Shown one piece after another: positions 1-11,261 of a stretch of 64,000 nt of DNA (position 1 is its first letter; each line of letters begins with the position of its first letter). The notes under the pieces are model-generated. The model searched no databases and was not told the DNA's origin. It was given only the letters and a program-made list of their open reading frames with translations. Both the position numbers and the translations under genes were made by a program. Source of the DNA: an uncultured Algibacter sp. (GTDB lineage: Bacteria > Bacteroidota > Bacteroidia > Flavobacteriales > Flavobacteriaceae); the NCBI GenBank assembly GCA_947502405.1, contig CANMZT010000004.1, forward strand, positions 1-64,000, written 5' to 3'.

Positions 1-390
1 TTCTTTGGTTCGGTAACTTCGGTAACTGCTTGTGAGCAGCCTGCTGGATATTCATTAACAGCGCCTACTGCGGATGATTGTGATGATAACGATGCGGATG
101 AGTTCCCTGGTCAAACTTGGTACATCGGTGTGGATAACGATTCTGATACATTCTTTGGAAGTGTAACTTCAGTAACTGCTTGTGAGCAGCCTGCTGGATA
201 TTCATTGACGGCTCCTGCTACGGATGACTGTGATGATAACGATGCTGATGAGTTCCCTGGTCAAACTTGGTACATCGGTGTGGATAACGATTCTGATACA
301 TTCTTTGGAAGTGTAACTTCAGTAACTGCTTGTGAGCAGCCTGCTGGATATTCATTGACGGCTCCTGCTACGGATGACTGTGATGATAAT
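1..390 (+). repeat. 150-bp tandem coding repeat, about 2.6 copies visible
   Basis: Units begin at 1, 151 and 301, each with the codons for FFG(S)VTSVTACEQPAGYS. Bases 151-239 and 301-389 are identical, and 91-150 and 241-300 differ at one position. Such high DNA identity indicates recent unit duplication or gene conversion, so copy number may vary between strains. Confidence 0.9.
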
Positions 391-750
391 GAAGACACAA
401 TCTATCCAGGAGCAACAGAAATTGTTAATGATGGAATTGATCAAGATTGTGATGGTTCAGACGAAACTACATTGAATGCCGAAGAACCAAATATTGAAAG
501 TATATCAGTTGTTCCAAATCCATTTGATGATAGTATTACTATTCAACTTCCATTAAGTTTGAATAATACTGAGTTTAATATAAAAGTTTTTGATGTAAAT
601 GGAAGACTAGTAATTAATAGAAAATACTCAAGTATTAATAGTAAGGTAACTGTTAATGATTTAGAGAAATTAGAACAGGCTCCATATTTATTTAAGATTA
701 TTAATACCAAATCTGGGATAGCTGTTTATAAGCGATTAATTAAAGATTAA
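1..750 (+). CDS. MopE-repeat T9SS cargo protein, 3' end (5' truncated by window)
   Basis: The reading frame is open from base 1, so only the last 249 residues are seen. It begins with three copies of a 50-residue unit containing DDCDDNDADEFPGQTWY and VDNDSDTFFG. The last copy passes into DNEDTIYPGATEIVNDGIDQ followed by DCDG, the signature of the MopE-type metal-binding repeat (named from a copper-binding Methylococcus surface protein). After a short linker comes a typical type A T9SS sorting domain (about residues 164-249): SVVPNPFDDSITIQL, then VFDVNGRLV, ending in YKRLIKD. The protein is therefore expected to cross the outer membrane by T9SS and be anchored or released at the surface. Metal or calcium binding by the Asp-rich units is inferred from the family. 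The N-terminal part, including the signal peptide, lies outside the window. Confidence 0.9.
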   Translation, partial: FFGSVTSVTACEQPAGYSLTAPTADDCDDNDADEFPGQTWYIGVDNDSDTFFGSVTSVTACEQPAGYSLTAPATDDCDDNDADEFPGQTWYIGVDNDSDTFFGSVTSVTACEQPAGYSLTAPATDDCDDNEDTIYPGATEIVNDGIDQDCDGSDETTLNAEEPNIESISVVPNPFDDSITIQLPLSLNNTEFNIKVFDVNGRLVINRKYSSINSKVTVNDLEKLEQAPYLFKIINTKSGIAVYKRLIKD

Positions 751-764
751 GGTAACCAAAAACT

Positions 765-806
765 AAAAAATAAAGGGTTGAATGTACATTCAACCCTTTA
801 TTTTTT
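765..806 (+). terminator. Rho-independent terminator
   Basis: A perfect 30-base palindrome (771-800, arms TAAAGGGTTGAATGT / ACATTCAACCCTTTA) is preceded by an A-run and followed by TTTTTT. It ends transcription of the MopE-repeat gene. Confidence 0.92.
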
Positions 807-878
807 AACAACAAAAAGAACTTGAAAAACCTGAATTATAACACATTAATAATCAATGATTTAATTATATAAAATGCA

Positions 879-963
879 TTTCATCGATTATTTTTGTATT
901 TCATGGAGTTATAGTTTACATTTGAGGCTTAAATAATTAGTCCCAAGCTAAATTTAACCTCTT
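879..963 (+). promoter_or_regulatory. Promoter and leader of the 2262-aa T9SS gene
   Basis: TTTCATCG (879-886) is shared with the leaders of the two following paralogues. TATTTTTG (889-896) matches the flavobacterial -7 element TAnnTTTG. Just before the ATG lies TTAG-TCCCAAG-CTAA (937-951), a weaker version of the CCCAA-loop hairpin seen in the paralogues. Compared with them, this leader lacks about 21 bases between two ATCG tetranucleotides, as if deleted by recombination. Confidence 0.6.
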
Positions 964-3900
964 ATGAAAAAAATTACTTTTTCAAAATGTAAGTATGCAT
1001 TATTAATATTGTGTATATTCTCCTCTACAATATCTTTCGCTCAATATTGTTCTTCTAATGGTAATAATACTAATGATGAATATATTGGTCGTGTTCAATT
1101 AAACACCATAGATAATTCTACTGGTGCAGGAGCTACTAGCACAGGTTACTCTGACTACACAGCTATTTCAACTAACTTAAATACAAGTACAGGTTACACC
1201 ATAACAATAACACCAACATGGACAGGTACGGTATATTCAGAAGGCTACGCAGTATGGATAGATTATAATCAAGATGATGATTTTGCAGATGCTGGTGAAT
1301 TAGTTTGGAGTTTAGCTGCAACAACAACAACTCCTGTTTCAGGAACTTTTACAGTACCTGTAACTGCGCTCTCTGGAAACACTAGAATGCGAGTTTCAAT
1401 GAAATATAATGCTACCCCAACAGAGTGTGAAGTCTTTACTTATGGAGAAGTAGAAGATTACACAGTAAACATAGTAGCACCAGCTTCACCAGAAATAAAC
1501 ATAACAGGTAATGGTACTAATATAGTCGATGGAGACACAACACCAATAGCGGGAGATGATACTGAATTCGGTACTATAGGTACATTAACTACTTTAGACC
1601 ATACATTTACAATCCAAAACTTAGGCACTGGAACACTAAATTTAACTGGTGGCACTCCAATTGTTGATATTAGTGGTAATGCAGCCTTTTCTATTTATAC
1701 ACAACCAAGTGCGAATAGTATTGCTAGTGGTGGTAGCGATTTAACATTTGTAGTTAGGTTTGCTCCAACTGTTGATGTCACGAATGCTCAAGCAACAATT
1801 TCAATTGATAATGATGATAGTAATGAAGACCCATATACTTTTGTAGTACAAGGATCATCAACTACACCTGCTCCAGAAATTAATATTACAGGTAATGGAA
1901 CAACAATAGTTGATAGTGACACTACACCTGCTGCTATTGATGATACAGAATTTGGCTCTATTGCAAACGCTACTACTCTTGATCATACGTTTACAATTCA
2001 AAATTTGGGTACTGCCACTTTAAATTTAACTGGAGGTTCCCCTTTAGTAGATATAAGCGGTAACCCTGCATTTACTGTTTTAACTCAACCAAGTGCTAAT
2101 AGTATTAGTAGTGGTGGTAGCGATCTTACTTTTGTAGTTAGATTTGCTCCTACTGTAACAGTTACTAATGTACAAGCTACAATTTCTATTGATAATGATG
2201 ATAGCAGCGAAAACCCATATACGTTTGTAGTACAAGGATCATCCTACGTTCCAGCACCAGAAATAAATATAACTGGTAATGGGTCTAATATTTCTGATGG
2301 CGATACAACTCCTACTGTGGTTGATGATACTGAATTCGGCTCCATTGCTATTGCTACAACTTTAGATCATACTTTTACAATTCAAAATATTGGTACATCT
2401 ACTTTAAATCTAACTGGAGGAACTCCAATAGTTGATATTAGCGGAGATGCAGCCTTTTCAATTTTAACACAACCTGGTGCTAACAGTATAAACAATGGCG
2501 GAAGTGATTTAACTTTTGTGGTAAGATATGCTCCAGCAATTGTAGCCACTAATGTACAAGCTACAATTTCAATTGACAATAATGATGGCGATGAAAATCC
2601 ATACACATTTGTAGTACAAGGATCTTCAGTAGTTGGACTTCCAGAAATAGATATTCAAGGTAATGCAACATCTATAGCAGATGGAGATACAACCCCAAGT
2701 TTATTAGACGATACAGACTTTGGTTCTACAAGTGTTTCTGGCGGAACAATTACAAAAACATTTACCATTGAAAATACAGGTGCAGCACCAATTAATTTAA
2801 CTGGAGGGTCACCATACGTTAGTATAACTGGAACTCATGCAGCCGATTTTTCTGTTACAGCAATCCCAACAACTCCAATAGCTGGCAACTCATTTACAAC
2901 ATTCAATATTACTTTCAATCCTAGTGCAGCTGGCTTACGAACAGCTAGCTTGAGTATTGCGAACAACGATAGTGATGAAAATCCTTATAATTTTGATATT
3001 CAGGGTACTGGAGTTGTAAGTACTTTCCCTGTATATACCATTTATTACGAAAATTTTGATGAGAACGATGGTGGTTGGACTTCTAGTACTGCAGCCTTAA
3101 TGAGTGGCTCGTGGGTTTATGAAACTACTCCTACTCTAGTTTCAGAAGGAAACTATTGGAGAGTAAATAGTTTTAATAGCTACGGAAATAATTATTATAC
3201 ATATTTAACAAGTCCAACAGCAATTTCAACTTCTGGATTTAATAACGTGACTTTCTACATGGATATCAGACATGATACAACAAATGATTTAGAAGACGGT
3301 GTTCAAGTGCAATATACAACAGACCCTCTAGGATTAACTGGTTGGACAAGATTAGGAAGTAACGGATCTGGTACTAATTGGTATAATGATACTGATGTTA
3401 CAGGAATCGGGGTTAGTGAACATGGATGGACTGGTTTAAACTTAGAAAGTGCAAATAGTAATTCCAAGTTTATGGAAGCCTCTATTTCAAGTAGCGCATT
3501 AGACAACCAAACTACAGTATGGCTTAGAGTACTTTTTGCTAGTAACTCAACTACTACAGACGTTGGTGTTGCAATAGATAATATTTTTGTTAAAGGTGAT
3601 TATATTACCGCACCATCAGACCCAACAATTGGTCCTGGAAGTGCTAATAATAACTTAAAATTATGGTTAAAATCTGATGAAGGAACAAGCACAACAACTG
3701 ACAATACCGCTATAGCTTCATGGGGAGACCAGGCATTTAACAATGATGCAGAATCGTATGGTAGTTCAAGACCTACCTATAGAAATAGTTTAACTGAAAA
3801 CATCAACTACAATCCAGTAATTGATTTTGATAGAGCTACTGGAAATATTATGAAAGGCAAAGGAGGTTACTGGACTCAAGATTATTGGGTAGTAGTACAA

Positions 3901-6900
3901 ACAGATAATACTTTTGATAAAACAACCTCTTTTACGCAAGTTCCTATCTCAGGAAAGTTTACAAATAATGGCTTTGGTGTTGATGGTACAGGATTAGGTT
4001 TTGGTAGGATTTCTTCTAGATTTAATAGTGATAATCTTATCTCTCATATTTTAAGCTCATATAATAATACAAGTGCTACTCCTGGTCCGCAATCTTACGG
4101 AAGATCTTATGCTCCAGCAGTTACAAATAATATTGGTACAGATGTTATGATACTTAATGTAAAATCTAACACAGCTGTTTCACCTGCTATCAGTGAAATA
4201 TATTATAATGGTAAACGAATTGATAATCATGCTGGTACTACAGGAACAACAGGAACTGGTACACCACTTTTACACGATGAATTTGATAATTTAAGATATA
4301 TTTTAGGTGCTGGTCAATTTTCAATCAATGGGCATCCTCTAAGTTCTTTTCTCGGTGGAAAAATCACTGAAGTAGCCAGTTACTCTAGCCCAAATTCATC
4401 TTTTGAACAACAAAAAATCCAGAGTTACCTTGCCATTAAATATGGGGTAACACTAAAAGAATTTGGAACTTCAAAAGAAGCTTTTGACTATGAGTGTGAT
4501 ACCGATTATGTAGACTCACAAGGAACAGTTATTTGGGATGAAAGTGCAAATACAGGATATAATTTTGATGTAGCTGGTATTGGTCGTGATGATGCTTCTG
4601 AATTAAACCAAAAACAATCTAAAAGTCAAAATATTACTTCTGATGGTACAGATGCTTTCGGACCAACTCTAACAAATGGAATTTTAACTATTGGATTATC
4701 TGATGTGTACAACACAAATTCAGATAATATAGCATCAAATCCAACTACATTTAGCGATAGACAGTTTTTGATGTGGGGTAATAATGGTGTAGATATCAAT
4801 TTAGCTGCTACAGCTATTAGTGTAGATATGAGTGATGGAATTTCAGGATTATCAACACCAGTATCTTTTATTGCTATGCAACGTGTTTGGAAAGTTGTTG
4901 AAAATGGAGGAGACATCCCATCTTGTAAAGTTAGTATTCCAGAAAACGCCATTAGAAATATTACACCTCCAGGAAATTTTTACATGTTTATATCTGATAA
5001 TGGAGTTTTTGATCCCACAGCAGATTATAGAGTATTAACTCCTGATGGAAACGGTAACCTTAGAGCTGATTATGATTTTAATGATACAAAGTATATCACT
5101 TTTGGTTATGCGCCTCAAGTTATAAGAGAGCGTTCCGTTTATTTTGATGGTGCTGTTGACTATATCGATATGGAAAACAACCTTGATTTAAACACAAGTG
5201 CTTTTACTATTTCTGCTTGGATTAAAAGAGACGCAGGTACCACAAATGCTTCAATATTCTCAAAAAGAGATGCTGCATTTACCGAGGGTTACGACCTTAG
5301 AATAAATGGTACTGGCAGATTAGTTATGACATGGAATGGTGGCGCAGTATCTTTAACCTCTTCAGTTGCAATACCAGAAGACGAATGGCACCAAGTAGCT
5401 GTTATTTATTCTAGTGGTACAGCTACACTTTATATTGATGGTGTTGCTGATACTAATGCTTCTTCATTAGCTGCTCCAGTAGCAACCTCTAGAAAAGCAT
5501 TAATTGCAGCAGCAGATGGCTATGATCCAAATACTACAGATTATTTTGCTGGGAATATTGATGAAGTAAGAGTATGGAATATTGCCTTAACTCCTGCTCA
5601 ATTAAGGTATATTATGAATCAAGAATTATCAGAAATTACACATTTCCCAGATCCTGATGATAATACTATATCACAAATTCAAGGAAGTGTAATACCAACA
5701 ACTATAACTAACAATGAGATAAGTGCCATACCGTGGTCGGACTTAGCTGCATATTACCCGATGTCTGTATACACATATACAAATACAGATGATATGTCTG
5801 GAAACAATATACAAGGTGCATTAAGAAATTTAAATACCGTAGATTATCAAACTGCTCCACTACCCTACCAAACACAGGCAGCTGGTTCATGGGATGCTGA
5901 TGCTACATGGTTAAATAATACAGTGCAAAGATTACCAAATTCATTATCTATTGTTGATGGTACAACACCTATTGATTGGAATATTGTAGAAATAAATCAT
6001 GACACTTATTTAGGTGCTTCTCCTACAGCAGTTAGAACTAGAAACTGTTCTGTTCAAGGATTAATTATTAACAGTGGTGACTTACAAGTTAATGGTAGTA
6101 CTTCTGCCAATACAGGAATAGGGTTAACCGTTACACATTATTTAAAATTAGATGGTACCATTGATTTAGAAGGAGAATCACAATTAGTCCAAACAGATCA
6201 AAGTGATTTTGATAATACGAGTTCTGGTACTTTAGAACGTGACCAACAAGGATATTCTAATACTTACTTATATAACTATTGGTGTTCACCTGTGGCTCCA
6301 ACAAGTAATTCGAGTTATAATGTAACTGATGTTATAAGTAATGTTGGTTTCTTAACCTCGGGATACAATGGTACATCTTCACCAGTACAAAATGCTGATT
6401 ACTGGATCTGGAAATATTCTGACAGACCAAATGATCAATATTCACAATGGCAACATGTAAGAAGTACAGGTTCATTACTAGTAGGACAAGGTTTTACAAT
6501 GAAGGGACCTGGCACAGGAACACCAGACCAGAACTATATAATGCAAGGACAACCAAACAACGGAGACTTTAGTCTTTCAATATCTGCTGACAATGAATAC
6601 CTAATAGGTAATCCATATCCATCTGCATTAGATGCTAACCAATTTATTTTAGATAATATTAGTACAACAGATGGTGGAAATAATGCAACTAATGTTATTA
6701 ACGGCGCATTATATTTCTGGGATCATTTTTCAGTAAATAGCCATGTTCTTAGTGACTATCAAGGTGGCTATGCAGTATATACTTTAATGGGCGGTACGGT
6801 AGCAATATCTACAGACGCTAGAATAAACGCAACTTATATATCTGGAACAAAGCAACCTGAAAGATATATTGCCGTAGGACAAGGATTTTTCGTTTCTGCA

Positions 6901-7752
6901 GTAGATGATGGAGGAGTTGCTGGTTTAACACAACCAATTGTTGGCGGAAACATTTTATTTAGAAATAACCAAAGAGCATTTCAAAAAGAAATAGTAACTG
7001 GTACTAACTCTGGTTCTGTATTCCACAAATCTGGTGGAAAACAAAAAACAGTTTCATCAAGAAACGATCTAGACACTAGGCAAAAAATAAGATTAATGTT
7101 TGATTCTCCTGATGGGTATCATAGACAATTATTAGTTGGTGTTGATGAAAATACATCTGATGATTTTGATTTAGGTTATGAAGCACCATTAAGTGAAACT
7201 AATAAAGAAGATATGTATTGGGAGCTTGATAATGTGAAGTTGATAATTCAAGCTCTAGATAATTTTGATACTAATCAAAAAATACCTTTTGGAATGAAAA
7301 TAGCAAAAGAAGGTTTAGCTAGCATTAGTGTTGATAATTTGGAAAATATTGATACCAGTACAGATATATATATCCATGATAAAGAATTAAATACCTATCA
7401 CAATCTAAAAAACGGTAAATACACAATAGTATTAACCCCTGGTGAGTACAATGATAGGTTTGAGTTAACTTTTTCAAGTAATGCTTCTTTAAGTACTGAA
7501 GACATATCTAATACAAATCTGCACACCTATTTTTCAAATGAAAAGGAGTGTATTATTATACACAACCCTGATTCAAAAAATATAAAATCTATCGAATTGT
7601 ATAATATTTTAGGTCAACGCATTTTAAATTTAAATAGAGACTCCAAAGAAAATTACATTGAAGTAAAAACAACCAATATAAATTCAGGAGCTTACCTTAT
7701 CAAGTTAAAAACCGAAGACCATACAATTTCTAAAAAAGTATTGGTAGATTAA
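964..7752 (+). CDS. Giant T9SS-secreted multidomain protein (GEVED, choice-of-anchor D repeats, LamG)
   Basis: 2262 residues. A signal peptide ends at SFAQ (residue about 27). A GEVED-type domain follows ([15 protein letters not shown], about 90-172), then four repeats of exactly 128 residues starting with PEINITGNG or similar (176-686), which resemble the Ig-like choice-of-anchor D / HYDIN-type fold. Next come a jelly-roll-like region (about 690-880), a module beginning [16 protein letters not shown], a LamG/concanavalin-like domain ([16 protein letters not shown], about 1389-1560), and a 550-residue C-terminal part shared with the two downstream paralogues. The end ([14 protein letters not shown] to SKKVLVD) is a type A T9SS sorting domain. 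It is probably a surface adhesin or glycan-binding protein; no catalytic motif is recognised. It has its own promoter and terminator. Confidence 0.92.
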   Translation: MKKITFSKCKYALLILCIFSSTISFAQYCSSNGNNTNDEYIGRVQLNTIDNSTGAGATSTGYSDYTAISTNLNTSTGYTITITPTWTGTVYSEGYAVWIDYNQDDDFADAGELVWSLAATTTTPVSGTFTVPVTALSGNTRMRVSMKYNATPTECEVFTYGEVEDYTVNIVAPASPEINITGNGTNIVDGDTTPIAGDDTEFGTIGTLTTLDHTFTIQNLGTGTLNLTGGTPIVDISGNAAFSIYTQPSANSIASGGSDLTFVVRFAPTVDVTNAQATISIDNDDSNEDPYTFVVQGSSTTPAPEINITGNGTTIVDSDTTPAAIDDTEFGSIANATTLDHTFTIQNLGTATLNLTGGSPLVDISGNPAFTVLTQPSANSISSGGSDLTFVVRFAPTVTVTNVQATISIDNDDSSENPYTFVVQGSSYVPAPEINITGNGSNISDGDTTPTVVDDTEFGSIAIATTLDHTFTIQNIGTSTLNLTGGTPIVDISGDAAFSILTQPGANSINNGGSDLTFVVRYAPAIVATNVQATISIDNNDGDENPYTFVVQGSSVVGLPEIDIQGNATSIADGDTTPSLLDDTDFGSTSVSGGTITKTFTIENTGAAPINLTGGSPYVSITGTHAADFSVTAIPTTPIAGNSFTTFNITFNPSAAGLRTASLSIANNDSDENPYNFDIQGTGVVSTFPVYTIYYENFDENDGGWTSSTAALMSGSWVYETTPTLVSEGNYWRVNSFNSYGNNYYTYLTSPTAISTSGFNNVTFYMDIRHDTTNDLEDGVQVQYTTDPLGLTGWTRLGSNGSGTNWYNDTDVTGIGVSEHGWTGLNLESANSNSKFMEASISSSALDNQTTVWLRVLFASNSTTTDVGVAIDNIFVKGDYITAPSDPTIGPGSANNNLKLWLKSDEGTSTTTDNTAIASWGDQAFNNDAESYGSSRPTYRNSLTENINYNPVIDFDRATGNIMKGKGGYWTQDYWVVVQTDNTFDKTTSFTQVPISGKFTNNGFGVDGTGLGFGRISSRFNSDNLISHILSSYNNTSATPGPQSYGRSYAPAVTNNIGTDVMILNVKSNTAVSPAISEIYYNGKRIDNHAGTTGTTGTGTPLLHDEFDNLRYILGAGQFSINGHPLSSFLGGKITEVASYSSPNSSFEQQKIQSYLAIKYGVTLKEFGTSKEAFDYECDTDYVDSQGTVIWDESANTGYNFDVAGIGRDDASELNQKQSKSQNITSDGTDAFGPTLTNGILTIGLSDVYNTNSDNIASNPTTFSDRQFLMWGNNGVDINLAATAISVDMSDGISGLSTPVSFIAMQRVWKVVENGGDIPSCKVSIPENAIRNITPPGNFYMFISDNGVFDPTADYRVLTPDGNGNLRADYDFNDTKYITFGYAPQVIRERSVYFDGAVDYIDMENNLDLNTSAFTISAWIKRDAGTTNASIFSKRDAAFTEGYDLRINGTGRLVMTWNGGAVSLTSSVAIPEDEWHQVAVIYSSGTATLYIDGVADTNASSLAAPVATSRKALIAAADGYDPNTTDYFAGNIDEVRVWNIALTPAQLRYIMNQELSEITHFPDPDDNTISQIQGSVIPTTITNNEISAIPWSDLAAYYPMSVYTYTNTDDMSGNNIQGALRNLNTVDYQTAPLPYQTQAAGSWDADATWLNNTVQRLPNSLSIVDGTTPIDWNIVEINHDTYLGASPTAVRTRNCSVQGLIINSGDLQVNGSTSANTGIGLTVTHYLKLDGTIDLEGESQLVQTDQSDFDNTSSGTLERDQQGYSNTYLYNYWCSPVAPTSNSSYNVTDVISNVGFLTSGYNGTSSPVQNADYWIWKYSDRPNDQYSQWQHVRSTGSLLVGQGFTMKGPGTGTPDQNYIMQGQPNNGDFSLSISADNEYLIGNPYPSALDANQFILDNISTTDGGNNATNVINGALYFWDHFSVNSHVLSDYQGGYAVYTLMGGTVAISTDARINATYISGTKQPERYIAVGQGFFVSAVDDGGVAGLTQPIVGGNILFRNNQRAFQKEIVTGTNSGSVFHKSGGKQKTVSSRNDLDTRQKIRLMFDSPDGYHRQLLVGVDENTSDDFDLGYEAPLSETNKEDMYWELDNVKLIIQALDNFDTNQKIPFGMKIAKEGLASISVDNLENIDTSTDIYIHDKELNTYHNLKNGKYTIVLTPGEYNDRFELTFSSNASLSTEDISNTNLHTYFSNEKECIIIHNPDSKNIKSIELYNILGQRILNLNRDSKENYIEVKTTNINSGAYLIKLKTEDHTISKKVLVD
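1489..3018 (+). repeat. Four in-frame 384-bp domain repeats
   Basis: Starts at 1489, 1873, 2257 and 2641 are exactly 384 bp apart and each encodes PEI(N/D)I(T/Q)GN. Copies 1-3 are very alike in protein (TISIDN(D/N)D, TFVVQGSS) but differ at many third positions. The fourth is clearly diverged ([20 protein letters not shown]). The array builds a stalk of Ig-like domains. Confidence 0.9.
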
Positions 7753-7778
7753 CAATAAGTTTAAGTATTATATCTTAA

Positions 7779-7807
7779 AAAAGCCCTAGACATAATTTAG
7801 GGCTTTT
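7779..7807 (+). terminator. Rho-independent terminator
   Basis: Stem AAAAGCCCTA / TAGGGCTTTT (7779-7788 and 7798-7807) with a 9-base loop, 27 bases after the stop codon of the 2262-aa gene. The A-run on the left makes it usable on both strands. Confidence 0.85.
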
Positions 7808-7823
7808 ACTTTAAAAAAATGTA

Positions 7824-7926
7824 TTTCATCGTGTTTTTAAAACATTTAATCGATTAATTTAAAAAAAGTATTATATTAGCTAATATTGATAGTTAACATA
7901 TTTAGCCCCAAACTAAATACCTTCTT
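7824..7926 (+). promoter_or_regulatory. Shared leader of T9SS paralogue 2: palindrome plus start-proximal hairpin
   Basis: In order: TTTCATCGTGTTTTTAA (7824-7840), the 12-bp palindrome TTAATCGATTAA (7846-7857), a TATATTAGC box (a one-base variant of TAnnTTTG), and a hairpin ATTTAG-CCCCAAA-CTAAAT (7900-7918) ending 8 bases before the ATG. The same elements in the same order precede the gene at 11262. Confidence 0.6.
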
Positions 7927-10900
7927 ATGAAGCAAATTGCTATAATTTTTACTCTCTCTCTTATTTTGTCTTTGACAAAAGCTAACGCTCAACTTCATAC
8001 TGAACCTATTTGCGGACAAAACTTTAATTTGAATTGGACTACAAGTCGAGTTAGTGATGATGCTTACTGGCAACCAGGAACACTTTCAAACACTTATACT
8101 AATGTAGACGACTCAGGAATCGATATCACTATCGAATTCACTGGAGAAACAGACAACTTAGGGTATTGGGCGGGACAAACACCTAAAGTTGGAACACAAT
8201 CAAGCTACATATATAAAGGCATTGATTTATTAACAAACGGATTTTCTAATGAGGGAATTACCTGCACTATTAGTTTTAGCAAACCCATTTATGCGCTTTC
8301 GTTTGATATACATCACGTTAACGTAACAAACTCCAAAGGAGATAAATATACTTTTACTGGTAAAGACAAAAATGGAAATACCATTTATCCTAAATTTACA
8401 GATTCTGACGCTCCAACATATATTTCAAATAACAGTACTGGCATTGTTAATGCCATAGCAAACTTATCATCCGGCACCAATTCTATTGTAGGTGTTAATT
8501 ATGCTGATCCTAATCATATAAAAAGTATTTCTTTTTTATGGGAAGATTGTGATACCTGTAACCCTAATGAACTCCACGCTACTGGCATAGGTAATCTAAG
8601 TTTTTGTACACCACAAACTATAGACTTTGATGGTGAGAATGATTACATTAATAGAGCAGCTTTTTTAGGTGGAAAACCAGAAGTGACTATGATGTCTTGG
8701 ATTAAACTGGACGAGGGTTTTAATGGTGGAGATATCATGGGACAACGTAATATTAGATTATATATTGATTCAAATCAGCGTTTATTTGCCTCTTTAAAAA
8801 CCAGTAATGATTTAGAAATCAATTCTCCTGATTTATCAAGCACTATTTTAAAAAACAACTTATGGTACCATGTAGCTTTTAAATTTAATGGAAATACTGG
8901 TACAGCTACTTTACTTTTAAATGGAAGTATCGTTTGGACTCATTCTGATAGTTCTTTGGTTGGTACAACAATTATTGATAGCGAGGAATGGAACTCGAAT
9001 CATGATTTTGAAATTGGTAGAAACACAGAACTTGATAATAATTATTTTGAAGGTTCTATTTATGAATGTAGGGTTTATGATAAAGATTTAAGCTTAAGCC
9101 AATTGCAACAACAGATAAACCAAGAAATTGAAAATAACAAAGGAAACATTAGAGGAACAATAATACCAAAAGATATTGATGGATTATTATGGAGTGATTT
9201 AATTCTTTATTACAAAATGAAAAATGTAGACGCTGGTCATGTTCCAGACTTGTCTAAATTAAATACTGAGGGTATACTAAACAACATGAGTATACTCCAG
9301 GAAAACCAAGACTTTACTGCTCCTTTACCATATATTACAACGTCTTCAAGTAAAGGAAATTATACAGGTTCTGAAAATTGGCTTTACGGTGATGTTTGGG
9401 ATATAACAGAAAGTATTCCTAATCATTCTATCATTCAAGCTAATGGAGATTTAGAAGTTTATGAAGATATAAACACCTTAGGACTAATTATAAATGATAA
9501 TGCTACATTTAAAATAAACCAAAACTCTGCTTTATACAATTCTTGGTATTTGAAATTAAATGGCGTTTTAGATTTGGAAGGCGAATCTCAATTAATTCAG
9601 ACAGAAAATAGCACGTTGGATAAATTAAGTTCAGGCATTTTAGAAAAAGATTTAAAAGGAACAGCCGATAAGTTCACTTACAATTACTGGTCATCTCCAG
9701 TAGGAAACCAAAATAATGTTGAAACTAATGCTAGTCATACTGTAAAAGATGTATTTACAAATGTTGATTTTTTATCTACGGGGCATGATGGTATTCCTTC
9801 ACCAGTCTCAATTGCTGATTACTGGATTTGGAAATTCACAAATAATTTAAGCGATAATTATTCATCATGGCAGCATGTTAGAAGCTCAGGAGAAATTTTA
9901 GCAGGAGAAGGTTTTACAATGAAAGGCCCAGGAACTGGCACTATCAGTGATGAACAAAATTACATACTTCAAGGAAAACCCAACAATGGTGATATCAATC
10001 TAACAGCGTACGCTGGCAACGACTATTTAATTGGCAACCCCTACCCTTGTGCTATTGATGCTATCCAATTCATTCAGGATAATAAATCAAATAATGCTGG
10101 GAATGGCGCCATAAATGGAACACTTTATTTTTGGAAACATTGGGGAGGTGGTTCACACATAGCAAGTGATTATCAGGGTGGTTATGCTACATATTCACTT
10201 TCAGGAGGAGTTCCTGCGGCATCAAATAGCACAAATAATATGGTGTCTACAGGAGGTTCAGCAACAGAAATTCCTGGTAGATATATCCCTGTTGGTCAAG
10301 GATTCTATACAACCGCAGAAACCAACGGACAAATTAATTTTAATAATAGTCAACGAGTGTTTTATTTAGACGAGACTGAAGACATTGCCTATAAACAAAT
10401 TCAAAAGACCAATAAAGCAACTTCAAAAAATAATGATACAAGGATGAAATTACGTATTGGTTTTGAATCTGTTAACGCACTTCAAAGACAATTGCTCATT
10501 ACTGTTGACCAAAATGCTTCTGAAGGGTACGATTGGGGTTATGATTCAAAATATATAGACACCCAAATTGATGACATGTATTGGCTAATTAATAATGAGA
10601 AATTTATAATTCAAGGTGTTAAACAAATTAACAAGCAAACAAAAATACCTTTAGGAATACATACCAAAACAAATGGGCTAAATAGTATAAAAATCGACAA
10701 ACTAGAAAACACAACTCCTGATTTGGAAATCTTTTTACATGATAAAGATTTAAACATCTATCATAATTTAAGAGCTAGTAAATACGAAATCCAGTTAGAA
10801 GCAGGACACTACTTAAATCGTTTTGAAATTACTTTTTCTAAAAACCAAACATTAGATACTGAGGAAAACGAAAATCAACAAATAGAGGCTTATTTTTCAA

Positions 10901-11115
10901 ATGAAAAAAATAGCATTGTAATAAATAATCCAGCATCAAAACTTATTGAGTCTGTACAAATGTTCAATATTCTTGGTCAAGCCTTATTCAATTTTCAAAC
11001 CAATACCAACACAAAACATTTGGAGTACAACGCAAACCAAATTACAACGGGCAATTATGTGCTAAAAATTGAAACTGAATATGGAATGATTTCTAAAAAA
11101 ATCATGATAAAATAA
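7927..11115 (+). CDS. LamG-domain T9SS-secreted protein, paralogue 2
   Basis: 1062 residues. A signal peptide ends at ANAQ (residue about 22). Residues about 23-230 form a beta-rich N-terminal domain of no recognised function (GQNFNLNWTTS, DDSGIDITIEFTGETDN). A LamG-like domain follows (TIDFDGENDYINRAAFLGG, about 231-395). The middle contains the shared [19 protein letters not shown] block and an IADYWIWKFTNNLSDNYSSW segment with [13 protein letters not shown] type A sorting domain (SIVINNPASKLIESVQMFNI to SKKIMIK) ends the protein. It is colinear with its neighbour at 11262 over the whole length, so the pair arose by tandem duplication, and its C-terminal half matches the 2262-aa protein. 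Probably a surface-displayed binding protein; the ligand is unknown. No strong terminator follows it. Confidence 0.9.
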   Translation: MKQIAIIFTLSLILSLTKANAQLHTEPICGQNFNLNWTTSRVSDDAYWQPGTLSNTYTNVDDSGIDITIEFTGETDNLGYWAGQTPKVGTQSSYIYKGIDLLTNGFSNEGITCTISFSKPIYALSFDIHHVNVTNSKGDKYTFTGKDKNGNTIYPKFTDSDAPTYISNNSTGIVNAIANLSSGTNSIVGVNYADPNHIKSISFLWEDCDTCNPNELHATGIGNLSFCTPQTIDFDGENDYINRAAFLGGKPEVTMMSWIKLDEGFNGGDIMGQRNIRLYIDSNQRLFASLKTSNDLEINSPDLSSTILKNNLWYHVAFKFNGNTGTATLLLNGSIVWTHSDSSLVGTTIIDSEEWNSNHDFEIGRNTELDNNYFEGSIYECRVYDKDLSLSQLQQQINQEIENNKGNIRGTIIPKDIDGLLWSDLILYYKMKNVDAGHVPDLSKLNTEGILNNMSILQENQDFTAPLPYITTSSSKGNYTGSENWLYGDVWDITESIPNHSIIQANGDLEVYEDINTLGLIINDNATFKINQNSALYNSWYLKLNGVLDLEGESQLIQTENSTLDKLSSGILEKDLKGTADKFTYNYWSSPVGNQNNVETNASHTVKDVFTNVDFLSTGHDGIPSPVSIADYWIWKFTNNLSDNYSSWQHVRSSGEILAGEGFTMKGPGTGTISDEQNYILQGKPNNGDINLTAYAGNDYLIGNPYPCAIDAIQFIQDNKSNNAGNGAINGTLYFWKHWGGGSHIASDYQGGYATYSLSGGVPAASNSTNNMVSTGGSATEIPGRYIPVGQGFYTTAETNGQINFNNSQRVFYLDETEDIAYKQIQKTNKATSKNNDTRMKLRIGFESVNALQRQLLITVDQNASEGYDWGYDSKYIDTQIDDMYWLINNEKFIIQGVKQINKQTKIPLGIHTKTNGLNSIKIDKLENTTPDLEIFLHDKDLNIYHNLRASKYEIQLEAGHYLNRFEITFSKNQTLDTEENENQQIEAYFSNEKNSIVINNPASKLIESVQMFNILGQALFNFQTNTNTKHLEYNANQITTGNYVLKIETEYGMISKKIMIK

Positions 11116-11163
11116 TCACTACCTATAAAAATCCATAATATCAATTAAAATCAAAAAATTGCT

Positions 11164-11261
11164 TTTCATCGTGTTTTTTAATCACTTAATCGATTAATTG
11201 AAAAAAATATGTATATTAGCAATGTAATAAAACATTTAGTCCCAAACTAAATAACCTATTT
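11164..11261 (+). promoter_or_regulatory. Shared leader of T9SS paralogue 3: palindrome plus start-proximal hairpin
   Basis: TTTCATCGTGTTTTTTAA (11164-11181), palindrome TTAATCGATTAA (11186-11197), TATATTAGC box, and hairpin ATTTAGT-CCCAA-ACTAAAT (11234-11252), a perfect 7-bp stem with a 5-base loop ending 9 bases before the ATG. The order and spacing match the leader at 7824-7926. Confidence 0.62.

Noticed and set aside
1-390. Regular repeats taken as a CRISPR array
   Set aside because: The units are long, in-frame coding DNA with 150-bp period and no short repeat/unique spacer pattern; no cas genes are nearby.
1458-5890. Long antisense reading frames inside the 2262-aa gene
   Set aside because: They follow from the biased codon use of a repetitive secreted protein, lack starts with promoter boxes, and resemble nothing.
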